Assembly (NCBI GenBank): GCA_019912665.1 | Contig: JAIOIE010000018.1 | Span: forward strand, 350,590-414,589 | Reading direction: 5' to 3' | DNA: 64,000 bases | DNA from: Deltaproteobacteria bacterium | GTDB taxonomy: Bacteria > Desulfobacterota > GWC2-55-46 | In this document: positions 27,560-36,600 of the stretch, in pieces | Numbering within the stretch: position 1 is the stretch's first letter | How the letters are laid out: the number at the start of each line of letters is the position of its first letter | The notes under the pieces: generated by a model | What the model saw: only the letters and a program-made list of their open reading frames with translations | Told to the model about the DNA's origin: nothing | The model's database searches: none | Program-made: the position numbers and the translations under genes

Positions 27560-28576
27560 CTACATGAAGAGCGCGCCCGAGAGCTTAAGTACCAGCGCTT
27601 CCATAGTGAGCTGCCTGTTCCCGTACCTCGGGGGCGCGATGCTCCTCATTGCCTCCTCGACCGCCCAGAAAGAGGAAGAGAGGCGGTTAAAGTCCTCCAC
27701 GCGGTCGTCCTTCATGCGCCTTTGCATGTCGGTATTGGCTATAAGGTGCGGGGCGCCCTCGAATGCCACTATCCTGTCCCTGTACCATGACTTCAGAAAG
27801 TCGAGCATCTCGTCTAGGTCGTCCCTCTTTGAAAGCTCCTCGGCGAACTTCAGGGCCTCGTCCGCGTCGTTCGGGCCGAACGACAGTAGCTTCTCGACGA
27901 CATCCCTCCTCTTCTGGAGCCATCCCTCCTCGATATAGCTTACAGCCCTCGATACGGAGCCCCCGGAGAGACGCGCGACAGCCCCTGCCTCGGCAGGGGC
28001 GATCCCCTTTTTCTCTATGAGGAAAGCCCTTACCGCATCATCGGAAAGCGGCCTGAAGTTTACCCTCCTGCACCTTGAGACGACCGTAGGGAGGAGGTCG
28101 GCGGGCCTGGAGGATACTAGTATGATTACAGACCCGCCGGGCGGCTCTTCGAGTGTCTTCAAAAACGCGTTGGCGGCGGCAGGCATGAACCTGTCTGCCC
28201 CGTTCACTATGACGACCTTCGTGCCGCGTTCGGCCCTGTATTTAAGGACCGACTGCACCTCCCTTATCTGGTCTATCCTTATGAGGCCGAGCGGGTCCCT
28301 TTCGCCCCCCTTGTCGACCGGCTTATCGAGCGGCCATATCTCCATTACGTTGGGATGGGACCCGCCCTCGATCGCGGCGCAGTCGCGGCATAGCCCGCAC
28401 GAGTCGCCGCCGGGAGACGCGCAGTTGAGCGCCGCGGCAAAGGCCCTTGCCGCGAGCTTCTTTCCAACGCCGTCCGGGCCCGCGAACAGGAACGCGTGAG
28501 GGACCCTGCCCGAGACTATAAGCCCCTTAAGTATCCCTATCTCGCGCTCGTGCCCGACTATCTCCTGAAAACCCAT
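27560..28576 (-). CDS. holB: DNA polymerase III subunit delta'
   Basis: Clamp-loader subunit of the replicase. 338 residues, AAA+ fold, N-terminal MGFQEIVGHEREIGILKGLI and AGPDGVGKKLAARAFAAALNC. The Walker A region has GVGKK rather than GKT/S, in line with delta' proteins that do not hydrolyse ATP. A zinc module (CASPGGDSCGLCRDC) and LEEPPGGSVIILVSSRPADLLPTVVSRC follow. The tmk-holB-ricT order is standard. Confidence 0.92.
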   Translation of the reverse strand: MGFQEIVGHEREIGILKGLIVSGRVPHAFLFAGPDGVGKKLAARAFAAALNCASPGGDSCGLCRDCAAIEGGSHPNVMEIWPLDKPVDKGGERDPLGLIRIDQIREVQSVLKYRAERGTKVVIVNGADRFMPAAANAFLKTLEEPPGGSVIILVSSRPADLLPTVVSRCRRVNFRPLSDDAVRAFLIEKKGIAPAEAGAVARLSGGSVSRAVSYIEEGWLQKRRDVVEKLLSFGPNDADEALKFAEELSKRDDLDEMLDFLKSWYRDRIVAFEGAPHLIANTDMQRRMKDDRVEDFNRLSSSFWAVEEAMRSIAPPRYGNRQLTMEALVLKLSGALFM

Positions 28577-28581
28577 TTCAG

Positions 28582-29214
28582 CTAGCCCATCGCCCTGTCA
28601 ATGATATCACATATCTCCTTGTGGACCGTAGAGATTTCAGCGGAGCCGTCCACGACCTTTATCCTCGGTTCGCGCTTGGCCGCCCCGAGGAATCCCTCCC
28701 TTACGCGCCTGTGAAAATCGAGGTCCTCCCTTTCGAAGCGGTCCTCCCTTGCGCCTTTTGCGGAGGCTATGCGCGAAAAGGCCCTCTTCAAGCCTTCTTC
28801 CACTTCGCAGTCTATGAGGAAGGTCAAATCCGGGACAAGGCCGCCGGAGCCGAGTGCGTTGAGCCTCTTTACCGCCGCCCTGTCAAGGCCTCTGCCGTAG
28901 CCCTGGTACGCTAGGGTCGAATCGTAGAATCTGTCGGATATGACGACCTTGCCGGCCTCAAGGGCCGGCCTTATGACGCGGGTTACGAGCTGCGCCCTGC
29001 ATGCCTGGTAGAGAAATAGCTCGGCCCAGGGGTCTATGGGCTCGTCCCCGGCCTCAAGGAGTATGGCCCTTACCTTCTCGCCGAGGAGCGTGCCGCCCGG
29101 CTCCCTGACCGTAAGGACCTCTCTCCCCTTCTTTTCGAGATAGCCCTTCAGGAGCTCCTTCTGGGTGGATTTCCCGCAGCCCTCAATTCCCTCGAATGTT
29201 ATGAAGAAACCCAA
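28582..29214 (-). CDS. tmk: Thymidylate kinase
   Basis: Phosphorylates dTMP to dTDP. 210 residues when started at TTG 29214, which has CGGAGG just upstream and gives the family's usual beginning (MGFFITFEGIEGCGKSTQ); the open frame extends further but without a better start. P-loop EGCGKSTQ, the DR(F/Y) motif ISDRFYDSTLAYQG and the Lid region are present. It ends 5 nt before holB. The region to its right is shared with the divergent blaI-like promoter. Confidence 0.93.
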   Translation of the reverse strand: MGFFITFEGIEGCGKSTQKELLKGYLEKKGREVLTVREPGGTLLGEKVRAILLEAGDEPIDPWAELFLYQACRAQLVTRVIRPALEAGKVVISDRFYDSTLAYQGYGRGLDRAAVKRLNALGSGGLVPDLTFLIDCEVEEGLKRAFSRIASAKGAREDRFEREDLDFHRRVREGFLGAAKREPRIKVVDGSAEISTVHKEICDIIDRAMG

Positions 29215-29296
29215 AAAGCCTCCGAACTGTGAAGGAAAAAGTTTTTTGAATTTTAAATGGTACAGCAAGACAACCCTCTTTGGCAAGGAATTCCTC

Positions 29297-29325
29297 TTGA
29301 CTTTCTACGCCTTGTCGAATATATT
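29297..29325 (+). promoter_or_regulatory. Sigma-70 promoter with BlaI-type dyad in the spacer (blaI-like gene)
   Basis: TTGACT (29297-29302), a 17-nt spacer and TATATT (29320-29325). The spacer itself, TTCTACGCCTTGTCGAA (29303-29319), matches the perfect dyad before cusC at 13 of 17 positions, so repressor bound there would block the polymerase. The transcript would start about 10 nt before the GGAG and ATG of the repressor gene. Confidence 0.7.
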
Positions 29326-29341
29326 GGAAGCGGAGATGAAC

Positions 29342-29761
29342 ATGATAAAAAAGGCCAGATTCGACGGATACGGAAAGCTCCTGGGGCCGCTCGAGCAGGA
29401 GATAATGGAATTCCTTTGGAAGAGCGGGGAGGCGAGCGGCAGGGAGGTCCATTCAGGGCTCGCGTCCAGGCAGGTCGCCCTCACGACCGTCCTCACGGTG
29501 CTTGAGAGGCTCGTGAACAAGGGGCTCGTTACCAAGTCCAAGGGCGAGAGCGTATTCCTTTTCAGGCCCGCCTACACGAAGGACGAGTTCGCCAGGGCCG
29601 TATCCCAGGACGTCTTCCGGGGCATAATGGAGATATCGTCGAGCGGCATGTGCGCCTCGTTCGTGGACGCGCTCGCGGAAGCCGACCCCGAAGAGCTCGA
29701 ACGCCTCTCGGCGCTCATTGAGTCGAAAAAGAAGGAGCTTAAGTCTTTGGAGGAAGGATAG
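29342..29761 (+). CDS. BlaI/MecI/CopY-family transcriptional repressor
   Basis: 139 residues from the ATG at 29342, six nt after GGAG; an ATG six nt earlier is possible. The winged-helix domain (about 8-85) has LGPLEQEIMEFLWKSGEASGREVH and VALTTVLTVLERLVNKGLV, and the C-terminal helices serve dimerisation. Relatives repress beta-lactamase or copper-export genes and are released by cleavage (BlaI, MecI) or by metal (CopY). There is no CopY-type Cys-x-Cys motif, so signalling probably comes from the next gene, an M56 peptidase, which it overlaps by 1 nt. The downstream targets are metal-efflux genes. Confidence 0.88.
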   Translation: MIKKARFDGYGKLLGPLEQEIMEFLWKSGEASGREVHSGLASRQVALTTVLTVLERLVNKGLVTKSKGESVFLFRPAYTKDEFARAVSQDVFRGIMEISSSGMCASFVDALAEADPEELERLSALIESKKKELKSLEEG

Positions 29762-30648
29762 TGGCCGCCCCTCTCCTTTTTATCTCTGTATTCGCGTTTT
29801 CAGCCGCATGGCTCATTTACGCGCTGCCGACGCTACTCTTCTTTACGGAGAGCGTCCTTGAGGCCTGCCAATCTCTCCTTGTCATGTGTGTTGAATTCCT
29901 CTCCCTCGGCAAGCTCGCGTTCTTCTGGTCCGGGGCAATCCTCCTTGCAACAGGTTTCGCATGCGCCGCTTTCCGCGCAATCTCGGCTTTCGCAAGAACA
30001 AGAAGGGCTGTAAGGCAACTCCCGGTTCATTACGCCAAGGGCGGGCTCGCCCTTATAAAAGACGAGAGCGTCAGGGCCGCCTTTACCTACGGACTCCTTA
30101 AGCCCAGGGTCTATATCTCTACCGGACTCCTTAATATCCTTTCAAGCGAAGAGGCGAAGGCCGTCCTCCTCCACGAGATAAACCACAAGAAGAGAAGGGA
30201 CCCATTGAGGTTCCTGGCCTTAGGCTTCCTCAAGGACGCCTTCTTCTATATTCCAGCCGCGCGCCAGCTTGCATCTTACTCAAGGCTAAAAAGGGAAGAG
30301 GAGGCGGACGACGCGGCGGCAAGGTCTTCATACGGACCGATCACGCTCGCGTCTGCCATACTCAAGGTCGCAAGGAACAATATCTACCTGCCCGTGCCTT
30401 CGATAACGGGCAGCCAGACGGACCTCTCCGGCAGGATACGGAGGCTTGTCGAAGGGAAAAAGACCGCGTTCCCTCTAGCGCCCAGGAAAGCGGCTGCGAG
30501 CGCGGCAATCGCCCTTTTCTTAGCGGCATCCCTTGCCATGCCGATATACGCGGGCTCGCTTTCACATGATTGCACTATGGAGCGGTGCGAAACACATGCC
30601 GAGCTGTTAGACGACTGCAAGACCCACTGCTCTCACAAGGGGCATTGA
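29761..30648 (+). CDS. M56-family membrane metallopeptidase (BlaR1-like) with Cys/His tail
   Basis: 295 residues from GTG 29761, which overlaps the repressor stop. About four membrane helices (about 3-28, 50-75, 150-165, 245-263) and the zinc-protease motif HEINH (138-142) define the BlaR1/MecR1 protease part. The penicillin-binding sensor domain of BlaR1 is absent. After the last helix the protein ends in a 33-residue outside-facing tail with four Cys (271, 276, 286, 290) and five His (269, 279, 289, 292, 295), which looks like a metal-binding site. I infer that metal outside triggers cleavage of the BlaI-like repressor and turns on the efflux genes. Confidence 0.85.
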   Translation: MAAPLLFISVFAFSAAWLIYALPTLLFFTESVLEACQSLLVMCVEFLSLGKLAFFWSGAILLATGFACAAFRAISAFARTRRAVRQLPVHYAKGGLALIKDESVRAAFTYGLLKPRVYISTGLLNILSSEEAKAVLLHEINHKKRRDPLRFLALGFLKDAFFYIPAARQLASYSRLKREEEADDAAARSSYGPITLASAILKVARNNIYLPVPSITGSQTDLSGRIRRLVEGKKTAFPLAPRKAAASAAIALFLAASLAMPIYAGSLSHDCTMERCETHAELLDDCKTHCSHKGH

Positions 30649-30665
30649 TTTTTTTTGGATTTTTA

Positions 30666-30682
30666 TTCTACATCCTGTAGAA
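30666..30682 (+). promoter_or_regulatory. Perfect dyad (BlaI/CopY-box-like) before cusC
   Basis: TTCTACATCCTGTAGAA: 7-bp arms around 3 nt. It contains TACA-N3-TGTA, close to the TACA/TGTA dyads of BlaI and CopY operators (usually two-nt spacing). It ends directly before AAGGAGG, the ribosome site of the TolC-like gene, and its degenerate partner is in the blaI promoter at 29303-29319. A clear promoter hexamer pair here was not found. Confidence 0.65.
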
Positions 30683-30695
30683 GGAGGCCGCGGCA

Positions 30696-31967
30696 ATGAC
30701 CTTAAGAAGCACCCTAGCGCGGGCATATGTTGCATCGGCGTTCCTTGCCCTTCTCTTGCTTGCCTTTCCGGGCGCGGCTCATCCGGAGGAAGACCTCCTT
30801 CTTAAGCCCCTTCTCGATGAAGCCCTGGCCAATAACCCCGAGATACGGGCCATGCAGGAGAGGTACAACGCCCTCAGGGCGCGCTCGAAAGCCGAGGGCG
30901 CCCTCGACGACCCGGTCTTGAGGATCGAGAAGGAAGAGATCCCGACCGGAAGCCCCTTCGAGCTCGGAAGCCCTCCGACCGTCACCAGGTATTCGATAAG
31001 CCAGACGTTCCCCTTTCCCGGCAAGAAGTCTCTTAAAGAGGACATCGCGTTGAAGGAGGCCGGCGCCGCGAAGGCTGACCTCCGGGCAAAGGAGCTTGAG
31101 GTCCTCGAATCGGTGAAGAACGCATATTACGATTACGCCTTTCTGGATGAGTCCATAAGGGTCACCCGGGAGATAAAGAGGCTCCTTGAGGACATGTCCA
31201 GGATAGCGCAGTCCAGGTACGCGACAGGTCAGGTATCCCAGCAGGACGCCATAAGGGTGAACGTCGAGACAGCCGCCATCAACGAGGAGATAATCTCGCT
31301 CGAGGCCCGGAAGGGGATAGCGGCTTCAAGGCTCAAGGCCCTGCTTGACAGGCCGCAGGATTCCGACCTGCCGGAGAGGGCCGCGCTCCCCCTTAAGCGG
31401 GCGGCGATAGATATCGAAGAGCTTACCAGGTCCGCCCTCTCGCAAAACCCCGAGGTAAAGGCCCTCGAATCCGAGGCCGAGGCAAACGAGCTCTCGGCGA
31501 GGCTGGCGAAAAAGAACTACTACCCCGATTTCATGGTAGGGGTCGAGCCCATGGAGCGGGACGGCAGGTTCAGTAGCTACGGCGTGATGTTCCAGATGAA
31601 CATCCCCATCTGGCGGGGCAAGTACGACAGCCTTTCGGAAGAAGCGCGGGCGGGTGCGCGCTCTGCAAAGGCGAGGCTACTGGCAGCGCAGAACGGGAAG
31701 GGCTTCGAGGTGAGGAGCGCGGTCCTCCTGGTAGAGGCCGCCGGGAGGACCATAGACCTCTACGAGACGAGCCTTCTGCCGCTTGTCGAGCTTTCGTTCG
31801 AATCAGCGGTAAGGAACTATCAGGCGGGGAAGGTCGACTTCCTCACCCTCCTCGACACCGAACGGGAGCTTAAGAGGGTCAGGATCGATCGCGTAACGGC
31901 AGTCGCGGAATACATGAAGAGGCTCGCCGCGCTTGAAAGGGTAACAGGGTCTGAGCTGCTCCCCTGA
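30696..31967 (+). CDS. cusC: TolC-family outer membrane efflux protein (CusC/CzcC type)
   Basis: Outer membrane channel of the tripartite metal exporter. 423 residues: signal peptide about 1-31 (ALLLLAFPGAAHP) without a lipobox, then two OEP repeats of long alpha-helical hairpins (LLDEALANNPEIRAMQERYN; LTRSALSQNPEVKALESEAE). AAGGAGG precedes the ATG. It is separated from cusB by 244 nt that hold a hairpin chain and a C/T-rich repeat but no gene, so cusB may have weaker or separate expression. Its symbol is by position with the CusA-like pump. Confidence 0.85.
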   Translation: MTLRSTLARAYVASAFLALLLLAFPGAAHPEEDLLLKPLLDEALANNPEIRAMQERYNALRARSKAEGALDDPVLRIEKEEIPTGSPFELGSPPTVTRYSISQTFPFPGKKSLKEDIALKEAGAAKADLRAKELEVLESVKNAYYDYAFLDESIRVTREIKRLLEDMSRIAQSRYATGQVSQQDAIRVNVETAAINEEIISLEARKGIAASRLKALLDRPQDSDLPERAALPLKRAAIDIEELTRSALSQNPEVKALESEAEANELSARLAKKNYYPDFMVGVEPMERDGRFSSYGVMFQMNIPIWRGKYDSLSEEARAGARSAKARLLAAQNGKGFEVRSAVLLVEAAGRTIDLYETSLLPLVELSFESAVRNYQAGKVDFLTLLDTERELKRVRIDRVTAVAEYMKRLAALERVTGSELLP

Positions 31968-31972
31968 GGGAC

Positions 31973-32130
31973 TAGCAGGATGTTGAAAAAGTCCTTCCTT
32001 GGACTTTTTCAACCACGGCTTGGCCGGAATGAATCCGTCCAAGCCTCACAAATTGCTCGACTTTCAAGTCTTCGCAATTTGGCAATCCATCCGTGGATTG
32101 CCTAGCAGGGTGTTTTTCAACACCCTGCTA
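31973..32130. repeat. 158-bp MITE-like element of five hairpins
   Basis: Terminal inverted repeats: TAGCAGGATGTTGAAAAA at 31973-31990 matches the complement of 32113-32130 at 17 of 18 positions. Between them five hairpins follow one another: 31982-32013 (13-bp perfect stem), 32017-32045 (7 bp with an inner stem), 32049-32081 (8 bp with an inner GACTT/AAGTC), 32081-32102 (9 bp) and 32103-32130 (12 bp, 4-nt loop). No open frame. It has the form of a non-autonomous miniature element or a folded RNA. Confidence 0.75.
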
Positions 32131-32151
32131 AAGGCCTTAGCGAGTTTAGAT

Positions 32152-32192
32152 TGAAATTCCCCCTTTTCTAAAGGGCGACAAAGGGGGATCAC
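32152..32192. repeat. CCCCCTTTT/AAAGGG palindromic repeat, copy 2
   Basis: Shares 24 identical nt with 24958-24981 (TGAAATTCCCCCTTTTCTAA and four more) and then CAAAGGGGGAT. It lies 20 nt before the start of cusB. Confidence 0.6.
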
Positions 32193-32211
32193 GAATGACA
32201 AGGAGATCCGG

Positions 32212-33684
32212 ATGAAAAAGCCTTACTGGGCCGCAGTCCTAGTAATCGGTATCATCATCGGCGGGCTCCTCGCCTGGAACTTAAAGACTGGCGAGGCCCC
32301 GGTAGGGACCGAGGCCGAGAGGAAGGTCCTCTATTACCGCAATCCCATGAACCCGGAGATAACCTCCCCGGTTCCCCTGAAGGACTCGATGGGCATGGAT
32401 TACATACCCGTCTACGAAGGCGATGCCCCCGAGGCTCCTGGCATCGTAAGGATAAGCCCGGAGCGGCTTCAGCTTATAGGGGTAAGGTCTGAAGTGGCTA
32501 CCCGCCGTAGCCTTGAGAGGACCATAAGGACAGTGGGGCGGGTCGAGCCGGTGGAGAACAGGGTCTTCGTCATAAACGCGAAGGTGCCCGGATGGGTCGA
32601 GAGGCTTTACGTCGACCGGACGGACCAGATGGTGGAAAAGGGGCAGAAGCTCCTTGAGCTCTTCAGCCCCGACCTCGTCTCCGCGCAAGAGGAATACCTC
32701 CTTGCGTGGAAGGCCGCGGAGGAGGTGAAGGCTAGCCCGTATCCCGATGTACGTAGCGGCGCGGCGGCCCTCCTCGAAGCCGCAAGGCAGCGCCTCAGGT
32801 ACTGGGACATCTCAGAGGAGCAGATAGAGCTTCTGAGTAAATCCGGCAAGGCCATGAGGACCATGAGCATAAGCGCCCCTTCGAGCGGGAGCGTTACCGA
32901 GAAGATGATAGTTGAGGGACAGAGGATAGACGCCGGAGAGCCGCTTTTCAAGATAATAGACCACTCGGCCGTGTGGGTCTACGGCGAAATATACGAGTAC
33001 GAGATGCCGTACGTGAAGAAGGGGCAGAAGGCGACCCTTGCCCCCGCCTATTCGGAGGGAGATGCCTACACCGGAAAGATTGAACACATCTACAGCCACC
33101 TGGGCTCCATAAGATATGTGCCGGAGGCCGGCACGGAAGTGAGGACAATGAAGGTCAGGTTCGAGCTCCAGAACCCTGACCACAGGCTTAAGCTGGGCAT
33201 GTACCTGAACGTGGAGCTTTCGGTAAATATCGCCGATTCCGCCATAGCCTTGCCCGACTCCGCCCTTATCGACTCCGGCGAAAGACAGATAGCCATCATC
33301 GACAGACGGGACGGGACATTCGAGCCCAGGGAAGTAAAGACCGGCGGCAAGGCCGACGGCTTCTTCCAGGTGCTTCAGGGCGTAAGCGAAGGCGAATGGG
33401 TCGTTACCCAGGCGAACTTCCTTATCGACTCGGAGAGCAAGCTCAAGGCCGCGGTCGCCGGGTTGAGCGCGCTGCACGACCACGCCGGCAGCGCCGTCAA
33501 GATGGAAGGCCCGCGGAAGGACGCATCCGGAAAGGCCGGGGACGACCATTCCGGGCACGCCATGAGTCCGGGCCGTTCCGGCGGGGAGGGAGCAGCTGAA
33601 GGCGCAGGCGCTGGCCGCTCCGGCCACGAGAACGGAAGCCATGAAAGCCATCCTGACCCGATGGATTTACACGAGGGGCACTGA
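32212..33684 (+). CDS. cusB: RND efflux periplasmic adaptor (CusB type) with metal-binding ends
   Basis: Membrane-fusion protein linking the inner membrane pump to the outer membrane channel. 490 residues: N-terminal membrane anchor/signal (about 4-24), a heavy-metal-binding domain YYRNPMNPEITSPVPLKDSMGMDYIPVY (about 42-70, the Met-rich YHYTCPMHPEI-type module), barrel-sandwich and helical hairpin regions (about 90-240), a beta-barrel domain, and a C-terminal His/Gly-rich tail from about 420 (HDHAG, DDHSGHAM, SHESHPDPMDLHEGH). Two metal-binding regions fit Cu/Ag delivery to CusA. It ends 2 nt before cusA. Confidence 0.9.
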   Translation: MKKPYWAAVLVIGIIIGGLLAWNLKTGEAPVGTEAERKVLYYRNPMNPEITSPVPLKDSMGMDYIPVYEGDAPEAPGIVRISPERLQLIGVRSEVATRRSLERTIRTVGRVEPVENRVFVINAKVPGWVERLYVDRTDQMVEKGQKLLELFSPDLVSAQEEYLLAWKAAEEVKASPYPDVRSGAAALLEAARQRLRYWDISEEQIELLSKSGKAMRTMSISAPSSGSVTEKMIVEGQRIDAGEPLFKIIDHSAVWVYGEIYEYEMPYVKKGQKATLAPAYSEGDAYTGKIEHIYSHLGSIRYVPEAGTEVRTMKVRFELQNPDHRLKLGMYLNVELSVNIADSAIALPDSALIDSGERQIAIIDRRDGTFEPREVKTGGKADGFFQVLQGVSEGEWVVTQANFLIDSESKLKAAVAGLSALHDHAGSAVKMEGPRKDASGKAGDDHSGHAMSPGRSGGEGAAEGAGAGRSGHENGSHESHPDPMDLHEGH

Positions 33685-33686
33685 AG

Positions 33687-36600
33687 ATGCTTGGCAGGAT
33701 CATCGAGCTATCCATAAAAAACAGGCTTATCATCCTCCTTTTCACCGCGTTCGTAGTCGGCTTCGGCGTCTATTCGGTCTCAAGGACGCCAATTGACGCC
33801 ATCCCCGACCTTTCCGACACGCAGGTCATAATCTTCACCGAATTCCCAGGGCAGGCCCCGCAGGTCGTCGAGGACCAGGTAACGTATCCTCTGACCACGG
33901 CCATGATGTCGGTCCCCAAGGCCAAGACCGTAAGGGGCTATTCTTTCTTCGGGGTCTCGTTCGTTTACGTCATATTCGAGGACGGCACCGATATCTACTG
34001 GGCCAGGAGCCGCGTCCTCGAATACCTCAACTTCGCCTCGGGCAAGCTCCCGGCCGGCGTTACCCCGTCGCTCGGGCCAGACGCCACGGGCGTCGGGTGG
34101 GTATACGAGTACACGGTCGAGGGCAAGGGCTTGAGCCTCGCGGAGCTACGCTCCATCCAGGACTGGTACATAAGGTACCAGCTCACCTCCGTGCCGGGAG
34201 TATCCGAGGTCGCCTCCATAGGCGGGTTCGTGAAGCAATACCAGGTAAATATAGACCCGAACAGGCTCATTACGTACGGCGTCTCCATCGGCGAGGTCAT
34301 GGAGGCCGTCGAGATGAGCAACCGGGACGTGGGCGGCAGGGTCGTCGAGATGTCCGAAAGAGAGTACATGGTACGGGGCCTGGGATACATCGAGGGCATT
34401 CCGGACATAGAGAATATCGTCCTCAAGGTGGACGGTACAGGCACGCCCGTAAGGATACTGGACATAGCAAGGGTGGAGCTCGGGCCCGACGAAAGGCGGG
34501 GCCTTGCCGAGCTCAACGGCGAGGGCGAGGCGGTCGGCGGCATAGTGGTAATGCGCTTCGGCGAGAACGCGCTCGAGGTAATAAACGGAATCAAGGAGAA
34601 GATAAAAGAGCTCGAGGCGGGCCTCCCGCCCGGGGTCACAATAAGGACGGTCTACGACAGGAGCGACCTCATTTACAGGGCAATAGAAACACTGAGGGAG
34701 AAGCTCATAGAGGAATCTATCGTGGTCTCCCTCGTCTGCGTCATATTCCTCCTCCACTTCAGGTCCTCGCTCGTCGCCATGATAATGCTCCCGGTGGGCA
34801 TACTCGCCTCTTTCATAGTCATGTACGCAATGGGCATAAACGCCAATATCATGAGCCTGGGCGGCATAGCCATAGCCATAGGCGCGATGATAGACGGCGC
34901 GATAGTCATGATAGAGAACGCCCACAAGCACATCGAGAAGGGGGAGGGAAAAGGGAGAGACCGCTGGGGCATGATAACCGAGGCGGCGAAGGAGGTCGGG
35001 CCCGCGCTCTTCTTCTCGCTCCTTATCATAACCGTCTCCTTCATGCCCATCTTCACGCTCGAGGCGCAGGAAGGGAGGCTCTTTAAGCCGCTGGCCTATA
35101 CCAAGACCTTTGCGATGGCGGCGGCCGCGCTCCTCTCGGTTACGCTCGTTCCCGTCCTCATGGGTTACTTCATAAGAGGCAGGATACGGCCGGAGGAGCA
35201 GAACCCCGTAACCAGGTCCCTGATATGGCTGTACAGGCCTGCCCTTCAGAAGGTCCTCCGGCACAAGAAGCTCACCATAGCGATAGCGCTCCTGGCGCTT
35301 GTCTCTACCCTTTACCCGATGAAAAAGCTGGGGAGCGAATTCATGCCGCCCCTTAACGAAGGCACGCTCTTTTACATGCCCGTGACCTTGCCGGGCATAT
35401 CCATCACGAAGTCCGCCGAGATACTCCAGACCCAGAACAGAATTATAAAGGGCTTCCCCGAGGTGGAAAGCGTCTTCGGAAAGGCAGGGCGGGCGCAGAC
35501 CGCGACCGATCCGGCCCCGTTCGAGATGTTCGAGACGGTGATCAATCTCAAGCCCGAGAAGGAATGGCGGCCCGGCATGACCATGGAAAGGCTCGTAGAG
35601 GAGCTGGATTCGGCCCTCCGGATGCCCGGGATTACAAACGCATGGACCATGCCCATAAAGGCCCGGACAGACATGCTCTCGACCGGCATAAGGACGCCAG
35701 TTGGGGTAAAGGTGTTCGGAAAAGACCTTGCCGAACTCGAAAGGCTCTCCCTAGATATAGAAGCGGCCCTGAAAGAGGTGCCCGGCACGTCCAGCGCATT
35801 CGCCGAAAGGGCGGTCGGAGGATATTACCTGGACGTCAGGATAAAACGCGAGGAGGCCGCAAGGTACGGCTTGAGAATAGAGGACATCCAGGAGGTCATA
35901 ACGTCGGCTATCGGGGGCGAGAACGTCACCACCACGGTCGAGGGCCTTGAAAGATACCCCGTAAACGTAAGATACAAACGGGAGCTCCGGGACGATATCG
36001 TGAAGATAGGCCGCGTGCTCGTGCCTGCCGCCGGAGGGCAGCACGTCACTCTTTCGCAGGTCGCCATCCTGGAGGTGAAGAAAGGCCCGGCTACCGTAAG
36101 GACCGAGAACGCCCTCCTTACCAACTGGATATTCGTGGACGTGAGGGGAAGGGACATCGGGAGCTATGTCGCGGATGCAAAAGCCGCGGTCGCGGAAAAA
36201 GTGGAGTTCCCGCCCGGCTATTACGCCGCATGGTCGGGCCAGTACGAGTACATGGAGAGGGCCTATCAGAAGCTCAAGGTCATAGTGCCCCTTACACTCG
36301 GGATAATCTTCCTCCTCCTCTACCTGAATTTCAAGTCCATTACCGAGTGCCTCATAATACTCCTTGCCATCCCGTTCTCTCTTATCGGGGCGACATGGAC
36401 GCTCTACCTTCTGGATTACAATTTCAGCATAGGCGTCGCGGTCGGATTCCTTGCGCTTGCGGGGCTCGACGCCGAGACCGGCATAATCATGCTCATCTAC
36501 CTGAAGCACGCGCATGAGAAGCGTGTCTCGGAAGGCAGGATGAACTCGCGCGCAGACCTCTACGAGGCGATAAGGGAAGGGGCGGTCCTCAGGGTCAGGC

